Assembly: GCF_036192275.1 (NCBI RefSeq)
Contig: NZ_CP108088.1
Coordinates: 5,891,501 to 5,955,500 of the forward strand
DNA from: Streptomyces sp. NBC_00250
Lineage (GTDB): Bacteria > Actinomycetota > Actinomycetes > Streptomycetales > Streptomycetaceae
Direction of reading: 5' to 3'
Length of the DNA: 64,000 nt
Shown piece after piece: positions 1 to 9,245 of this stretch. Numbering within the stretch: the stretch's first letter is position 1; each line of letters opens with the position of its first letter. The notes beneath the pieces were generated by a model. That model did not search any database and was not told where the DNA came from. It saw only the letters and a program-made list of their open reading frames with translations. Made by a program: the position numbers and the translations under genes.

Positions 1-2
1 AC

Positions 3-1061
3 GTCCTCTTCGACCTGCCCCGGACCCTCGCGATCGTCCTCGGCGGCACCATCGTCGTCGCGTACTCGACCCTCGGCGGCATGTGGTCCATCACCATCAC
101 CGACATGGTGCAGTTCGTGGTGAAGACCATCGGCGTACTGCTCCTGCTGCTGCCGATCGCGGTCGTCAAGGCCGGCGGCTTCGCCGAGATGAAGGCCGCG
201 CTGCCCACCTCGTACTTCGAGCCCCTCGGCATCGGCGGCGAGACGATCTTCACCTACGTGCTGATCTACACCTTCGGCATGCTCATCGGCCAGGACATCT
301 GGCAGCGGGTCTTCACCGCCCGGACCGACAAGGTCGCCAAGTGGGGCGGCACCGTCGCCGGTACGTACTGTCTCGCGTACGCCCTCGCCGGCGCCGTCAT
401 CGGCACGGCCGCGAAGGTGCTGTACCCGAACCTGCCCAGCGCCGACGACGCGTTCGCCACCATCGTCAAGGACGAGCTGCCGATGGGCGTCCGGGGACTC
501 GTCCTCGCCGCCGCCCTCGCCGCCGTCATGTCCACCTCCTCGGGCGCCCTCATCGCCTGCGCCACCGTCGCCAACAACGACATCTGGTCGCGCCTCCGGG
601 GAGCGGTCTCGGCCGAGGAAGGACCGGCCGACGACCACGACGAGGTGAAGGGCAACCGCGTCTTCATCCTCATCATGGGCATCGCCGTCATCCTCATCGC
701 CATCGCCCTCAACGACGTCGTCCAGGCCCTCACCGTCGCCTACAACCTGCTGGTCGGCGGGCTCCTCGTGCCGATCCTCGGCGGTCTGCTCTGGCGTCGC
801 GGCACCGTCCAGGGCGCCCTCGCGGCGGTCACCGTCGGCGGCCTGGCCGTCATTGGCCTGATGTGGGCTTACGGAATCCTTGCAAATGAGCCTGTTTACT
901 ATGGTTTGTTGGCCTCGCTCGCCGCATATGTGATCGTTTCCCTGGCGACCCGCCCGACGGACGCCGCCGCGCTCGCGCACTGGCGCGCCCGCCTCGCGGG
1001 CCGGGAGACCCCCGAAGCCGACCCGACGCCGGAGACCGTGCCGGCCGCCGCGACCGGCTGA
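3..1061 (+). CDS. Sodium:solute symporter (SSS family), 3' part
   Basis: The reading frame is open from the left edge, so the N-terminal part lies outside the window; about 352 residues are visible. These carry roughly eight hydrophobic segments, a polar loop after the segment containing 'STSSGALIA', and a short hydrophilic tail rich in Ala, Pro and Glu. The TM pattern and 'GQDIWQRVF' are typical of Na+/solute symporters (proline/pantothenate/urea-type permeases), which import an organic solute with sodium. The ureohydrolase gene starts 79 bp downstream on the same strand and the ThDP enzyme follows it, so the substrate may be a guanidino compound or a related amine. That is inference from context; the transported compound cannot be read from the sequence. 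Confidence 0.88.
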   Translation, partial: VLFDLPRTLAIVLGGTIVVAYSTLGGMWSITITDMVQFVVKTIGVLLLLLPIAVVKAGGFAEMKAALPTSYFEPLGIGGETIFTYVLIYTFGMLIGQDIWQRVFTARTDKVAKWGGTVAGTYCLAYALAGAVIGTAAKVLYPNLPSADDAFATIVKDELPMGVRGLVLAAALAAVMSTSSGALIACATVANNDIWSRLRGAVSAEEGPADDHDEVKGNRVFILIMGIAVILIAIALNDVVQALTVAYNLLVGGLLVPILGGLLWRRGTVQGALAAVTVGGLAVIGLMWAYGILANEPVYYGLLASLAAYVIVSLATRPTDAAALAHWRARLAGRETPEADPTPETVPAAATG

Positions 1062-1140
1062 CCGCACCGAGACTCCCGGACGGGGCCCCGAGACCCGAGG
1101 CCCCGACCGGACCCACCGATACACCCAGGAGGACCCGACC

Positions 1141-2124
1141 ATGAGCAGCAGCGACCAGAACACCCCGCGCGGCCCGATCGACTCGTCCCGCATCCCGCGG
1201 TACGCCGGTCCCGCGACGTTCGCCCGGCTGCCGCGACTCGACGAGGTCGGCACCGCCGACATCGCCGTGGTCGGCGTCCCCTTCGACAGCGGCGTCTCCT
1301 ACCGCCCCGGCGCCCGCTTCGGCGGCAACGCCATCCGCGAGGCCTCCCGCCTGCTCCGCCCGTACAACCCGGCGCAGGACGCCTCCCCGTTCGCCCTCGC
1401 CCAGGTCGCGGACGCCGGTGACATCGCCGCCAACCCGTTCAACATCAACGAGGCCGTCGAGACGATCGAGGCCGCCGCGGACGACCTGCTGAACTCCGGC
1501 GCCCGCATGATGACCCTCGGCGGCGACCACACCATCGCCCTGCCGCTGCTCCGCTCCGTCGCCAAGAAGCACGGCCCCGTCGCCCTGCTCCACTTCGACG
1601 CGCACCTCGACACCTGGGACACCTACTTCGGCGCCGAGTACACCCACGGCACCCCGTTCCGCCGCGCCGTCGAGGAGGGCATCCTCGACACCGAGGCGCT
1701 CTCCCACGTCGGCACCCGCGGCCCGCTGTACGGCAAGCAGGACCTCACCGACGACGAGAAGATGGGCTTCGGCATCGTCACCTCGGCGGACATCTACCGC
1801 CGCGGCGCCGACGAGGTCGCCGACCAGCTCCGCCAGCGCATCGGCGACCGCCCGCTGTACATCTCCATCGACATCGACTGCCTCGACCCGGCCCACGCGC
1901 CCGGCACCGGTACCCCGGAGGCGGGCGGCATGACCTCCCGCGAGCTCCTGGAGATCCTCCGCGGCCTCTCCTCCTGCAACCTGGTGTCGGCGGACGTCGT
2001 CGAGGTCGCCCCGGCCTACGACCACGCCGAGATCACCGCGGTCGCCGCCTCCCACACCGCGTACGAACTGACGACGATCATGTCCCGCCAGATCGCGGCC
2101 GGCCGCGCCTCCGGCGCGAAGTAA
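1141..2124 (+). CDS. speB: Agmatinase-family ureohydrolase
   Basis: Protein of 327 residues, the usual length for bacterial agmatinases. It has the binuclear manganese site of the arginase/agmatinase superfamily: GGDHTIAL near residue 127, the DAHLDTWD segment near 151-158, and SIDIDCLDP with the following GTGTPE near 243-258. Such enzymes hydrolyse a guanidino group to release urea; agmatine (giving putrescine) or 4-guanidinobutyrate are the likely substrates, and motif reading cannot separate them. The ATG is preceded by a strong AGGAGG ribosome site at 1128-1133. It lies between a symporter and a ThDP enzyme in one direction, suggesting uptake and breakdown of a guanidino compound. Confidence 0.88.
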   Translation: MSSSDQNTPRGPIDSSRIPRYAGPATFARLPRLDEVGTADIAVVGVPFDSGVSYRPGARFGGNAIREASRLLRPYNPAQDASPFALAQVADAGDIAANPFNINEAVETIEAAADDLLNSGARMMTLGGDHTIALPLLRSVAKKHGPVALLHFDAHLDTWDTYFGAEYTHGTPFRRAVEEGILDTEALSHVGTRGPLYGKQDLTDDEKMGFGIVTSADIYRRGADEVADQLRQRIGDRPLYISIDIDCLDPAHAPGTGTPEAGGMTSRELLEILRGLSSCNLVSADVVEVAPAYDHAEITAVAASHTAYELTTIMSRQIAAGRASGAK

Positions 2125-2234
2125 CCTCCGGGCGGTAGCGGGCTCAGGTGCGGGGTGGGGCGCGGCCCGGTGGTCGGGTCGCGCCCACCCGTTCCGCCCC
2201 TGCGGAACGCCTGCCCACGACCTGAAGGGACGCC

Positions 2235-3917
2235 ATGACCCACGACCACGACCTGGTACTCCGGCCCACGGAGGCGCAGACGACCGCCGCGCTCGACCCG
2301 CCTGCCGGGCGCAACGGCGGCGACCTCGTCGTCGAGACCCTCACCGGCCTCGGCGCCACGACCGTCTTCGGCCTCCCCGGCCAGCACGCCCTCGGCATGT
2401 TCGACGCCCTGCGCCGCTCCGACCTCCGCTACGTCGGCCTCCGCGTGGAGAACAACGCGGGCTTCGCCGCCGACGCGTACGGCCGGATCACCGGCGAGGC
2501 GGCCCCGCTGCTGCTCTCCACCGGCCCCGGCGCGCTCATGTCGCTCGCCGCGCTCCAGGAGGCGGCCGCCGCCTCCGCCCCCGTCCTCGCGATCGGCAGC
2601 CAGATCCCGGTCGCCGGCCTCGGCGGCGGCCGGCACGGCTACCTCCACGAGCTGCGCGACCAGCAGGCGTCCTTCCGGGACGTCGTGAAGTCCGTCCACA
2701 CGGTGCGTACGCAGTCCCAGATCCCCTCCGCGATCGCCGCGGCCTGGGAATCGGCGCTCACCGCCCCGCACGGACCGGTCTGGGTCGAGATCCCGCAGGA
2801 CGTGCTCCTCGCCGAGACCACCCTGCCGGTCGTGACCGCGATGGACGCGACGCCCGAGGACATCGCCCCGCGCCCCGAGCTGACGGCGGTCGCGGCGCAC
2901 CTCCTGGCGAACGCCGAGCGTCCGGCGATCATCGCGGGCGGCGGAGTCGTCCGCTCCGACGCCTCCGGCAAGCTCCTCGCGCTCGCGGAGCGGCTCGACA
3001 TCCCCGTCGTGACGACCTTCGGCGGCAAGGGCGCCTTCCCCTGGCAGCACCCGCTGTCGCTCCAGTCCTGGCTGGAGGACCGGCACACCACCGACTTCCT
3101 GGAGGACGCCGACGTCCTCCTCGTCGTCGGCTCGGGGCTCGGCGAGCTGTCCTCGAACTACCACACGTTCGCCCCGCGCGGCCGGGTGATCCAGATCGAG
3201 GCGGACGCCGGGAAGCTGGAGTCCAACCACCCGGCGCTCGGCATCCACGCGGACGCCCGGCTCGCCCTCCAGGCACTCCTGGAGACCGTGCCGGAGCGCC
3301 GGGACCCCACCGCCCCCGAGCGGGTATCGGCCGTCCTGACGAAGGTCCGGGACCGGATCGCGGCGCAGGACCTCGGCCTGGAGCAGCGGATCGTCGCGGC
3401 CGTACGGGAGGCGCTCCCGGACCGCTCCCCGAGCTTCTGGGACATGACGATCCTGGCGTACTGGGCGTGGTCGGCCTTCGACCCCCGCTTCCCGAACACC
3501 ATGCACTCGGCCCAGGGCGCCGGCGGCCTCGGCTACGGCTTCCCGGCGGCGCTCGGCGCGGCGGCGGCGGACCCGAGCCGGCCGGTGCTCGCGGTGTCCG
3601 GCGACGGCGGCGCGATGTACTCGATCGCGGAGCTGGCGACGGCGAAGCAGTACGGACTCGACGTGACGTGGCTGATCGTCGACGACGGCGGCTACGGCAT
3701 CCTGCGCGAGTACATGACGGGCGCGTTCGGCGAGGCCACCGGCACGGAACTGTCCCGCCCGGACTTCGTGGCCCTGTCGGAGTCCTTCGGCGTCCCGGCG
3801 ACCCTGACGACCCCGGAGACCCTGACGACGGACCTCGCGAAGTCCCTCGCCACCCCGGGCCCCTCGGTCGTCGTCCTCCCGGCCCTCCTGAGGATGTTCG
3901 AACCGACGCACCTGTGA
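2235..3917 (+). CDS. Thiamine-diphosphate-dependent enzyme (acetolactate synthase-like)
   Basis: Protein of 560 residues with the three-domain layout of the acetolactate synthase/benzoylformate decarboxylase family. The N-terminal PYR domain contains FGLPGQHALG and the cofactor-activating Glu in RVENNAGFAADAYGR; a central Rossmann-like domain follows; the C-terminal PP domain has the GDGG motif near residue 456. The usual Asn-Asn of the ThDP/Mg motif is replaced by Asp-Asp (VDDGGYG, near 483). The exact reaction is unknown. The gene is 110 bp after the ureohydrolase on the same strand and may act on the carbon skeleton left after urea release. The pairing of a ThDP enzyme with an amidinohydrolase resembles ceaS/pah of clavulanate clusters, but no beta-lactam synthetase gene is near. 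Confidence 0.82.
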   Translation: MTHDHDLVLRPTEAQTTAALDPPAGRNGGDLVVETLTGLGATTVFGLPGQHALGMFDALRRSDLRYVGLRVENNAGFAADAYGRITGEAAPLLLSTGPGALMSLAALQEAAAASAPVLAIGSQIPVAGLGGGRHGYLHELRDQQASFRDVVKSVHTVRTQSQIPSAIAAAWESALTAPHGPVWVEIPQDVLLAETTLPVVTAMDATPEDIAPRPELTAVAAHLLANAERPAIIAGGGVVRSDASGKLLALAERLDIPVVTTFGGKGAFPWQHPLSLQSWLEDRHTTDFLEDADVLLVVGSGLGELSSNYHTFAPRGRVIQIEADAGKLESNHPALGIHADARLALQALLETVPERRDPTAPERVSAVLTKVRDRIAAQDLGLEQRIVAAVREALPDRSPSFWDMTILAYWAWSAFDPRFPNTMHSAQGAGGLGYGFPAALGAAAADPSRPVLAVSGDGGAMYSIAELATAKQYGLDVTWLIVDDGGYGILREYMTGAFGEATGTELSRPDFVALSESFGVPATLTTPETLTTDLAKSLATPGPSVVVLPALLRMFEPTHL

Positions 3918-3928
3918 CGGTGCCGACC

Positions 3929-3962
3929 CGGTGGCCCGGACCCGAAAGGGCCGGGCCACCGG
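3929..3962. terminator. Bidirectional hairpin terminator
   Basis: Ten-base-pair perfect arms GGTGGCCCGG (3930-3939) and CCGGGCCACC (3951-3960), extended inward by ACCC-GAAA-GGG. It lies between the ends of two convergent genes (stops at 3917 and 3967), so it can serve both. No U tract, as is usual in this genus. Confidence 0.8.
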
Positions 3963-3966
3963 CCCC

Positions 3967-4338
3967 TCAGCCGACGAGGCCCTCCCAGGCCTTCCGGTAC
4001 TCGGCGAGCTGCGCCTCGTACCCCTGGCGGAAGTGCTCCGCCTGCGGGGTGATCTGGTCGGAGTCCATGCGCCGCGGGGGTATCAGCCGCGCCACGTCGG
4101 CGAACGCCGCCGCCGCGGCCTCGGCGACGGGCCCGCCCCGCTGCCGGGCGGCGAAGACGTCGAGGCCCGCGGTCCGCAGGAACCCCTCGAAGACCGACCG
4201 GGGTCTGCTCGCCGTGTCCTTCAGCTCCCGTTCCGTCGCCGGAACCACCCGGCCGGCCGACGCCAGCCCCCGCACCGCCCGCAGCGCCGCGTACAGCCGC
4301 CCCCACTGGTACGGCTTTCCGTCCTCGACCTTCCCCAC
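3967..4338 (-). CDS. Small protein with possible Cas8c/Csd1 C-terminal-like pattern
   Basis: Protein of 123 residues, soluble, with no signal peptide or membrane segment. I do not recognise it with certainty. The order of motifs, YQWGRLYAAL at the N-terminus, then an 'AS.PR.VF...LR.A' stretch, and QAEHFRQGYEAQ near the C-terminus, resembles the end of type I-C CRISPR protein Csd1/Cas8c as I remember it (YxLGRLFA, ASATPxxVFPxLL, FxxGYYHQ). The protein is far shorter than Cas8c (about 600 residues) and no cas gene or CRISPR array is nearby. If real, it would be a stand-alone or domesticated domain. It is transcribed convergently to the ThDP gene and divergently from the small membrane protein gene at 4479. 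Confidence 0.6.
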   Translation of the reverse strand: MGKVEDGKPYQWGRLYAALRAVRGLASAGRVVPATERELKDTASRPRSVFEGFLRTAGLDVFAARQRGGPVAEAAAAAFADVARLIPPRRMDSDQITPQAEHFRQGYEAQLAEYRKAWEGLVG

Positions 4339-4478
4339 GGACCTCCCCTTCCGCTCGACTGCACCACGGGCCTCCTACCCAGAACCGCTCCCGCCCGTGC
4401 GTGCAACCTTCACGGCGCGGCCGCGGTCCCACTCCCCGAGCGGCCCGCCGGGGCCGGGGGAGTGACAGGGGTGGCAGG

Positions 4479-4805
4479 GTGCGCGTGCTGGTGAAGGTGG
4501 CGAAGGGCGTCGGCGAGTTCGTGGGTGAGCTGGTCGGGGAGGCGGTCCTGGAGGCCCTCGCCTGCCTGCTCGTCCTCGGGACACTCCTCGGCGTCGGGTT
4601 CCTGGTGATCCAGGGGATGCGCGTCAGCCCCGCGGGGACCGCCACCGCGGGCGGGCTGTTCGTGCTGTTCGCCGGGTACGGGGCCGTGCAGTTCCTCCGC
4701 GGGCCCGAGCGGCGCGGCAAGGGGCGGCTGGCGGCCGCCGGTGCGGGCACCTTCGGGGCCCTCCTGGTCCTGGCCTTCCTCGCGCTGTACTGCTCCTGCT
4801 GGTAG
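4479..4805 (+). CDS. Small membrane protein of unknown function
   Basis: Starting at the GTG at 4479 gives 108 residues; the frame is open further upstream, but that part is Arg-rich and codes for nothing recognisable. The N-terminus is an amphipathic Lys/Glu/Val stretch (VKVAKGVGEFVGELVGEAV), followed by three hydrophobic segments at about residues 20-43, 50-70 and 85-105, ending in CSCW. GTG codons at 4485 and 4491 are alternative starts, since no strong ribosome site decides between them. No family is recognised. It is probably an integral membrane protein transcribed alone. Confidence 0.6.
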   Translation: MRVLVKVAKGVGEFVGELVGEAVLEALACLLVLGTLLGVGFLVIQGMRVSPAGTATAGGLFVLFAGYGAVQFLRGPERRGKGRLAAAGAGTFGALLVLAFLALYCSCW

Positions 4806-4902
4806 TCCTAGGACCATAGGCCCGTATTTGTTGCGGCGGGATGAAATCGCACGTCGGCCGTGTTGGGCCTTCCGGTAGAGCAGGACGAACGGGAGGCCAC
4901 TC

Positions 4903-7900
4903 GTGGCGGCGGTCGGGGAAGAACAGCGGGGCTGGGCGCGCAGGCTCGCCGGGTACGCGTGGCGGTACAAGGCGAACACTCTGCTCGCGCTCGGGTCCTC
5001 GCTGGCCGGCATGGCCGTGCTCGCACTCGTGCCGCTGGTCACCAAGGTGATCATCGACGACGTCATCGGGACGAAGACCCGGGACCTCGGAGTCTGGACC
5101 GGCCTCCTCATCGGTGCCGCCGTCCTCGTCTACGCCCTCACCTACGTCCGCCGTTACTACGGCGGCCGCCTCGCCCTCGACGTCCAGCACGACCTGCGTA
5201 CCGACATGTACGCCACGATCACCCGGCTCGACGGGCGACGGCAGGACGAGCTGTCCACCGGGCAGGTCATCGGGCGGGCCACCAGCGACCTGCAGCTGAT
5301 CCAGGGTCTGCTGTTCATGCTTCCGATGACCATCGGGAACGTGCTTCTCTTCCTCATCTCGCTGGGCGTCATGGCCTGGCTGTCCCTCCCGCTCACCCTC
5401 GTCGCCCTCGCCGTCGCCCCCGCCCTCTGGTTCATCGCCAAGCGCAGCCGTACCCGCCTCCACCCCGCCACCTGGCACGCGCAGCAGCAGGCCGCCGTCG
5501 TCGCCGGGGTCGTCGACGGGGCCGTGACCGGCGTCCGGGTCGTGAAGGGCTTCGGCCAGGAGGACCAGGAGACCGGCAAGATCCGCGAGGCCGGGCGGAA
5601 GCTGTTCGCCGGCCGGCTGCGGACGATCCGGCTGAACTCGCGGTACACCCCGGCCCTCCAGGCCGTCCCGGCCCTCGGCCAGGTCGCCGTCCTCGCCCTC
5701 GGCGGCTGGCTCGCCTACCGCGGCCAGATCACCCTCGGCACCTTCGTCGCCTTCTCCGCCTACCTGGCCTCCCTCGTCGGCCCGGTCCGGATGCTCGCCA
5801 TGGTCCTCACCGTCGCCCAGCAGGCCCGCGCAGGCGTCGAGAGGGTCCTCGACCTCGTCGACACCGAGCCGGTCATCAAGGACGGTACGAAGGAGCTGCC
5901 TGCCGACGCCCCCGCCACCGTCGAGTTCGACGACGTGGCGTTCGGATACGAGGACGGGCGGCCGGTGCTCGACGGGTTCTCGCTGGAGATCCGGGCCGGC
6001 GAGACCGTCGCCGTCGTCGGCGCCTCCGGCTCCGGCAAGTCCACCGTCTCGCTGCTCCTGCCCCGCTTCTACGACGTCACCCACGGTGCCGTCCTCGTCG
6101 GCGGCCACGACGTCCGCGAGCTCACCCTCGACTCGCTGCGCGCCGCGATCGGTCTCGTCCCCGAGGACTCCTTCCTCTTCTCCGACACCGTCCGCGCCAA
6201 CATCGCCTACGGCCTCCCGGACGCCACCCAGGAGCAGATCGAGACCGCCGCCCGCGCCGCCCAGGCCGACCGGTTCATCGCCGAGCTGCCCGCCGGGTAC
6301 GACACCAAGGTCGGCGAGCACGGCCTCACCCTCTCCGGCGGCCAGCGCCAGCGCGTCGCCCTCGCCCGCGCGATCCTCACCGACCCCCGGCTCCTCCTCC
6401 TCGACGACGCCACCTCCGCCGTCGACGCCAAGGTCGAGCACGAGATCCACGAGGCACTGAAGTCGGTCATGGCGGGCCGTACGACCCTGCTGATCGCGCA
6501 CCGCCGCTCCACCCTCGGCCTCGCCGACCGCATCGCCGTCCTGGAGGACGGCCGGCTCGCCGACATCGGCACCCACGCCGAGCTGGAGGAGCGCTCCCCG
6601 CTCTTCCGGCGCCTGCTCACCGACCCCGACGAGCTGGGCGCCGTCTCGCCCGGCCACATCACCCCGGCCGAGGTGCCCGAGGACCGCACGCTGCGGGCCG
6701 AGCTGGACGCCGAGTTCGACGCCGAGCGGGGCATCACCCCCACCCTGTGGGTACGGGACGAGACCGCCGGCCGGGAGCCCGAGGCGCCGGGGGCCACCCC
6801 CGAGCTGCTCGCCGCCGTCGAGGCCCTGCCGCCCGCCGACGACACTCCCGGCATCGACGAGGCCCGCGCCGTGTCGCCCGAGGACGCCTACGGTCTGCGC
6901 CGACTGCTCCGCGGCTTCGGCCTCCCGCTGCTCATCAGCCTCGGCCTGGTCGCCCTCGACGCGGGCGCCGGACTGCTGCTCCCGGTCCTGATCCGGCACG
7001 GCATCGACGAGGGCGTGAACCGGCTCGCGATCGGCGCCGTCTGGGCGGCCTCCGCGTTCGCCCTGGTCACCGTGCTCGTGCAGTGGGTCGCGCAGACCGC
7101 CGAGACGCGGATGACCGGCCGTACCGGCGAGCGGGTCCTCTACGCGCTGCGCCTGAAGATCTTCGCCCAGCTCCAGCGGCTCGGCCTCGACTACTACGAG
7201 CGCGAGCTCACCGGCCGGATCATGACCCGGATGACCACGGACGTGGACGCCCTGTCCACCTTCCTGCAGACGGGCCTGGTCACCGCCTTCGTCTCGGTCG
7301 TGACCTTCTTCGGGATCATGGTCGCGCTGCTCGTGCTCGACCTCCAGCTGGCCCTGGTCGTCTTCGCGACCCTGCCGGTCCTCGCGGTCGCCACGTACTA
7401 CTTCCGCCGCTCCAGCGTGAAGGCGTACGAGCTGGCGCGCGAGCGGATCAGCGTCGTCAACGCCGACCTCCAGGAGTCGGTCTCCGGCCTCCGGATCGTG
7501 CAGGCCTTCCGCCGCGAGCGCTCCGGCGCCGCCCGGTTCGCCGAGCGCAGCGACCACTACCGTGAGGCGCGCGTCCGGGGCCAGTGGCTGATCTCCATCT
7601 ACTTCCCGTTCGTCACCCTGCTCTCCTCGGTGGCCGCCGCGGCCGTCATGATCGTCGGCGCGAACCGCATCGAGGGCGGCACGCTCACCACCGGCGCGCT
7701 CGTCGCCTACCTCCTCTACATCGACCTGTTCTTCGCCCCCGTGCAGCAGCTTTCGCAGGTCTTCGACGGCTACCAGCAGGCCGCCGTCTCGCTGAAGCGC
7801 ATGCAGGAGCTCCTCCAGGAGCCGACGTCGACCGCCGCCGCGCCCGCGCCCCTGGACGTGCTGTCGCTGCGCGGCGAGATCGCCTTCGAGGACGTCTCCT

Positions 7901-8646
7901 TCGCGTACGGCGGCGAGGACGGCGCCGCGAAGGACGAGACCGCCCTCACCGGCATCGACCTGCGCATCCCGGCCGGCCAGACCGTCGCCTTCGTCGGCGA
8001 GACCGGCGCGGGCAAGTCCACCCTGGTCAAGCTGGTCGCCCGGTTCTACGACCCGACGGGCGGCCGGGTCACCGCCGACGGCACCGACCTGCGGGACCTC
8101 GACCTCACCGCGTACCGCCACCGGCTCGGCGTCGTTCCCCAGGAGGCGTACCTCTTCGCCGGGACGGTCCGCGACGCCATCGCGTACGGCCGTCCCGACG
8201 CGACCGACGCCGAGGTGGAGGCGGCGGCCCGCGCGGTCGGCGCCCACGACATGATCGCGACCCTCGACGGCGGCTACCTCCACGAGGTCGCCGAGCGGGG
8301 CCGTAACCTCTCCGCCGGGCAGCGCCAGCTCATCGCCCTCGCCCGCGCCGAACTCGTCGACCCGGACATCCTGCTCCTCGACGAGGCCACGGCCGCCCTC
8401 GACCTGGCCACCGAGGCCCAGGTCAACCAGGCCACCGACCGGCTCGCCGGCCGCCGTACGACCCTGGTCGTCGCCCACCGGCTGAGCACGGCGGCCCGCG
8501 CCGACCGGGTGGTCGTCATGGACCACGGCCGGGTCGCGGAGGACGGCACCCACGAGGAACTCCTCGCCCTGGACGGCCGTTACGCGATGCTGTGGCGGAC
8601 CTTCATCGGCGAGGCCGTGGACGAGGAGGAGCCGGAGCGGGTGTGA
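4903..8646 (+). CDS. Fused heterodimer-type ABC exporter (TMD-NBD-TMD-NBD)
   Basis: Protein of 1247 residues containing two complete half-exporters in one chain. The first half has a six-helix membrane domain at about 20-320 and an ATPase with GASGSGKST (near 373), LSGGQ (near 477) and Walker B LLLLDDATS (near 497). The second half repeats this, with GETGAGKST (near 1033), signature LSAGQ (near 1137) and ILLLDEATA (near 1155). Both H-loop histidines are present (IAHRRS, VAHRLS). The first Walker B ends in Asp-Asp while the second ends in the catalytic Asp-Glu, and the second signature is non-canonical. That is the pattern of exporters with one degenerate ATP site. The start is a GTG after GGGAGG. 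Drug or lipid export is the likely role; the substrate is unknown. Confidence 0.9.
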   Translation: MAAVGEEQRGWARRLAGYAWRYKANTLLALGSSLAGMAVLALVPLVTKVIIDDVIGTKTRDLGVWTGLLIGAAVLVYALTYVRRYYGGRLALDVQHDLRTDMYATITRLDGRRQDELSTGQVIGRATSDLQLIQGLLFMLPMTIGNVLLFLISLGVMAWLSLPLTLVALAVAPALWFIAKRSRTRLHPATWHAQQQAAVVAGVVDGAVTGVRVVKGFGQEDQETGKIREAGRKLFAGRLRTIRLNSRYTPALQAVPALGQVAVLALGGWLAYRGQITLGTFVAFSAYLASLVGPVRMLAMVLTVAQQARAGVERVLDLVDTEPVIKDGTKELPADAPATVEFDDVAFGYEDGRPVLDGFSLEIRAGETVAVVGASGSGKSTVSLLLPRFYDVTHGAVLVGGHDVRELTLDSLRAAIGLVPEDSFLFSDTVRANIAYGLPDATQEQIETAARAAQADRFIAELPAGYDTKVGEHGLTLSGGQRQRVALARAILTDPRLLLLDDATSAVDAKVEHEIHEALKSVMAGRTTLLIAHRRSTLGLADRIAVLEDGRLADIGTHAELEERSPLFRRLLTDPDELGAVSPGHITPAEVPEDRTLRAELDAEFDAERGITPTLWVRDETAGREPEAPGATPELLAAVEALPPADDTPGIDEARAVSPEDAYGLRRLLRGFGLPLLISLGLVALDAGAGLLLPVLIRHGIDEGVNRLAIGAVWAASAFALVTVLVQWVAQTAETRMTGRTGERVLYALRLKIFAQLQRLGLDYYERELTGRIMTRMTTDVDALSTFLQTGLVTAFVSVVTFFGIMVALLVLDLQLALVVFATLPVLAVATYYFRRSSVKAYELARERISVVNADLQESVSGLRIVQAFRRERSGAARFAERSDHYREARVRGQWLISIYFPFVTLLSSVAAAAVMIVGANRIEGGTLTTGALVAYLLYIDLFFAPVQQLSQVFDGYQQAAVSLKRMQELLQEPTSTAAAPAPLDVLSLRGEIAFEDVSFAYGGEDGAAKDETALTGIDLRIPAGQTVAFVGETGAGKSTLVKLVARFYDPTGGRVTADGTDLRDLDLTAYRHRLGVVPQEAYLFAGTVRDAIAYGRPDATDAEVEAAARAVGAHDMIATLDGGYLHEVAERGRNLSAGQRQLIALARAELVDPDILLLDEATAALDLATEAQVNQATDRLAGRRTTLVVAHRLSTAARADRVVVMDHGRVAEDGTHEELLALDGRYAMLWRTFIGEAVDEEEPERV

Positions 8647-8710
8647 GCCGGAGCGGGTGCGAGGTGGGCCGGGCGTGAGGTGGGCCCGGCGCGAGGTGGG
8701 GCCCGGCGTG
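8631..8710 (+). repeat. 16-bp imperfect tandem repeat at the 3' end of the ABC exporter gene
   Basis: Five consecutive 16-base units: 8631-8646, 8647-8662, 8663-8678, 8679-8694 and 8695-8710. The first two read GCCGGAGCGGGTGYGA; the others drift to GGTGGGCCCGGCGYGA. The first unit encodes the last residues and stop codon of the exporter gene. No protein-coding role is seen for the rest. Confidence 0.75.
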
Positions 8711-8796
8711 CCGCGGCCGTGAGTAGGTGCGCCGCCCGGCGGGATGAGTACGGGAGCGGATATCCGGCCCACCGCCCGGCGGGATCGAATCGGGCC

Positions 8797-9150
8797 ATGA
8801 GCAACGACCCCCGTTCCCGCGCCGCCTCGCCCGTCCCCATCACGCCGCCGGACGTCGAGGGTGCCCGGCTGCGGAAGCGGTCCATGTTCTGGGCGGGGAT
8901 GTTCGTGCCCGCGAGCCTGCTCGCCGGCATTCTCGTGCTCACCCGTGAGGACGCCGCCCGCTGCCTCACCCACGGGACGGCGTGCGACAGCACTCCCGGC
9001 CTCGTGTACGTCGCGGCCCTGGTGATCTTCGTCGCGGCCCTGGTGACCGTGCAGGCAGCCTCCCGGCCCGAGGTCCGCAAGGCCGCGTTCCGGACCCAGA
9101 TCGGCGCCGAGAGCGTCTTCCTGTTCCTCCTCCTCGTCGCGTTCTCGTAG
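8797..9150 (+). CDS. Small integral membrane protein
   Basis: Protein of 117 residues. A polar Pro/Ser-rich N-terminus is followed by three hydrophobic segments at about residues 30-50, 68-88 and 102-117, with the loop between the first two containing two cysteines (ARCLTHGTACDS) that could form a disulphide outside the cell. No family is recognised. The ATG at 8797 lies six bases after TCGAAT, which may be a -10 element of a leaderless transcript; no clear ribosome site is present. The frame stays open upstream, but that stretch is repeat-derived. Confidence 0.65.
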   Translation: MSNDPRSRAASPVPITPPDVEGARLRKRSMFWAGMFVPASLLAGILVLTREDAARCLTHGTACDSTPGLVYVAALVIFVAALVTVQAASRPEVRKAAFRTQIGAESVFLFLLLVAFS

Positions 9151-9191
9151 GAGCCCACACCGGAGGCAACCATTCCGGGATCGGGCGCGTC

Positions 9192-9221
9192 GTACGTCCG
9201 TACGTCCGTACGCGCGTACGG
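9192..9221. repeat. Short GTACGTCC tandem repeat
   Basis: Two exact GTACGTCC units (9192-9199, 9200-9207), a third altered unit (GTACGCGC, 9208-9215) and a further GTACGG. It lies in the leader of the secreted protein gene that starts at 9246. It could be a chance simple repeat or a cluster of regulator half-sites. Confidence 0.5.
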
Positions 9222-9245
9222 CGACCCACTCGGGAGGGGAAACGC

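Noticed and set aside
1141..3917. Part of a clavulanate-type cluster (pah/ceaS pair)
   Set aside because: No beta-lactam synthetase, clavaminate synthase or related gene is near; a sodium symporter precedes the pair, which fits a catabolic operon better.
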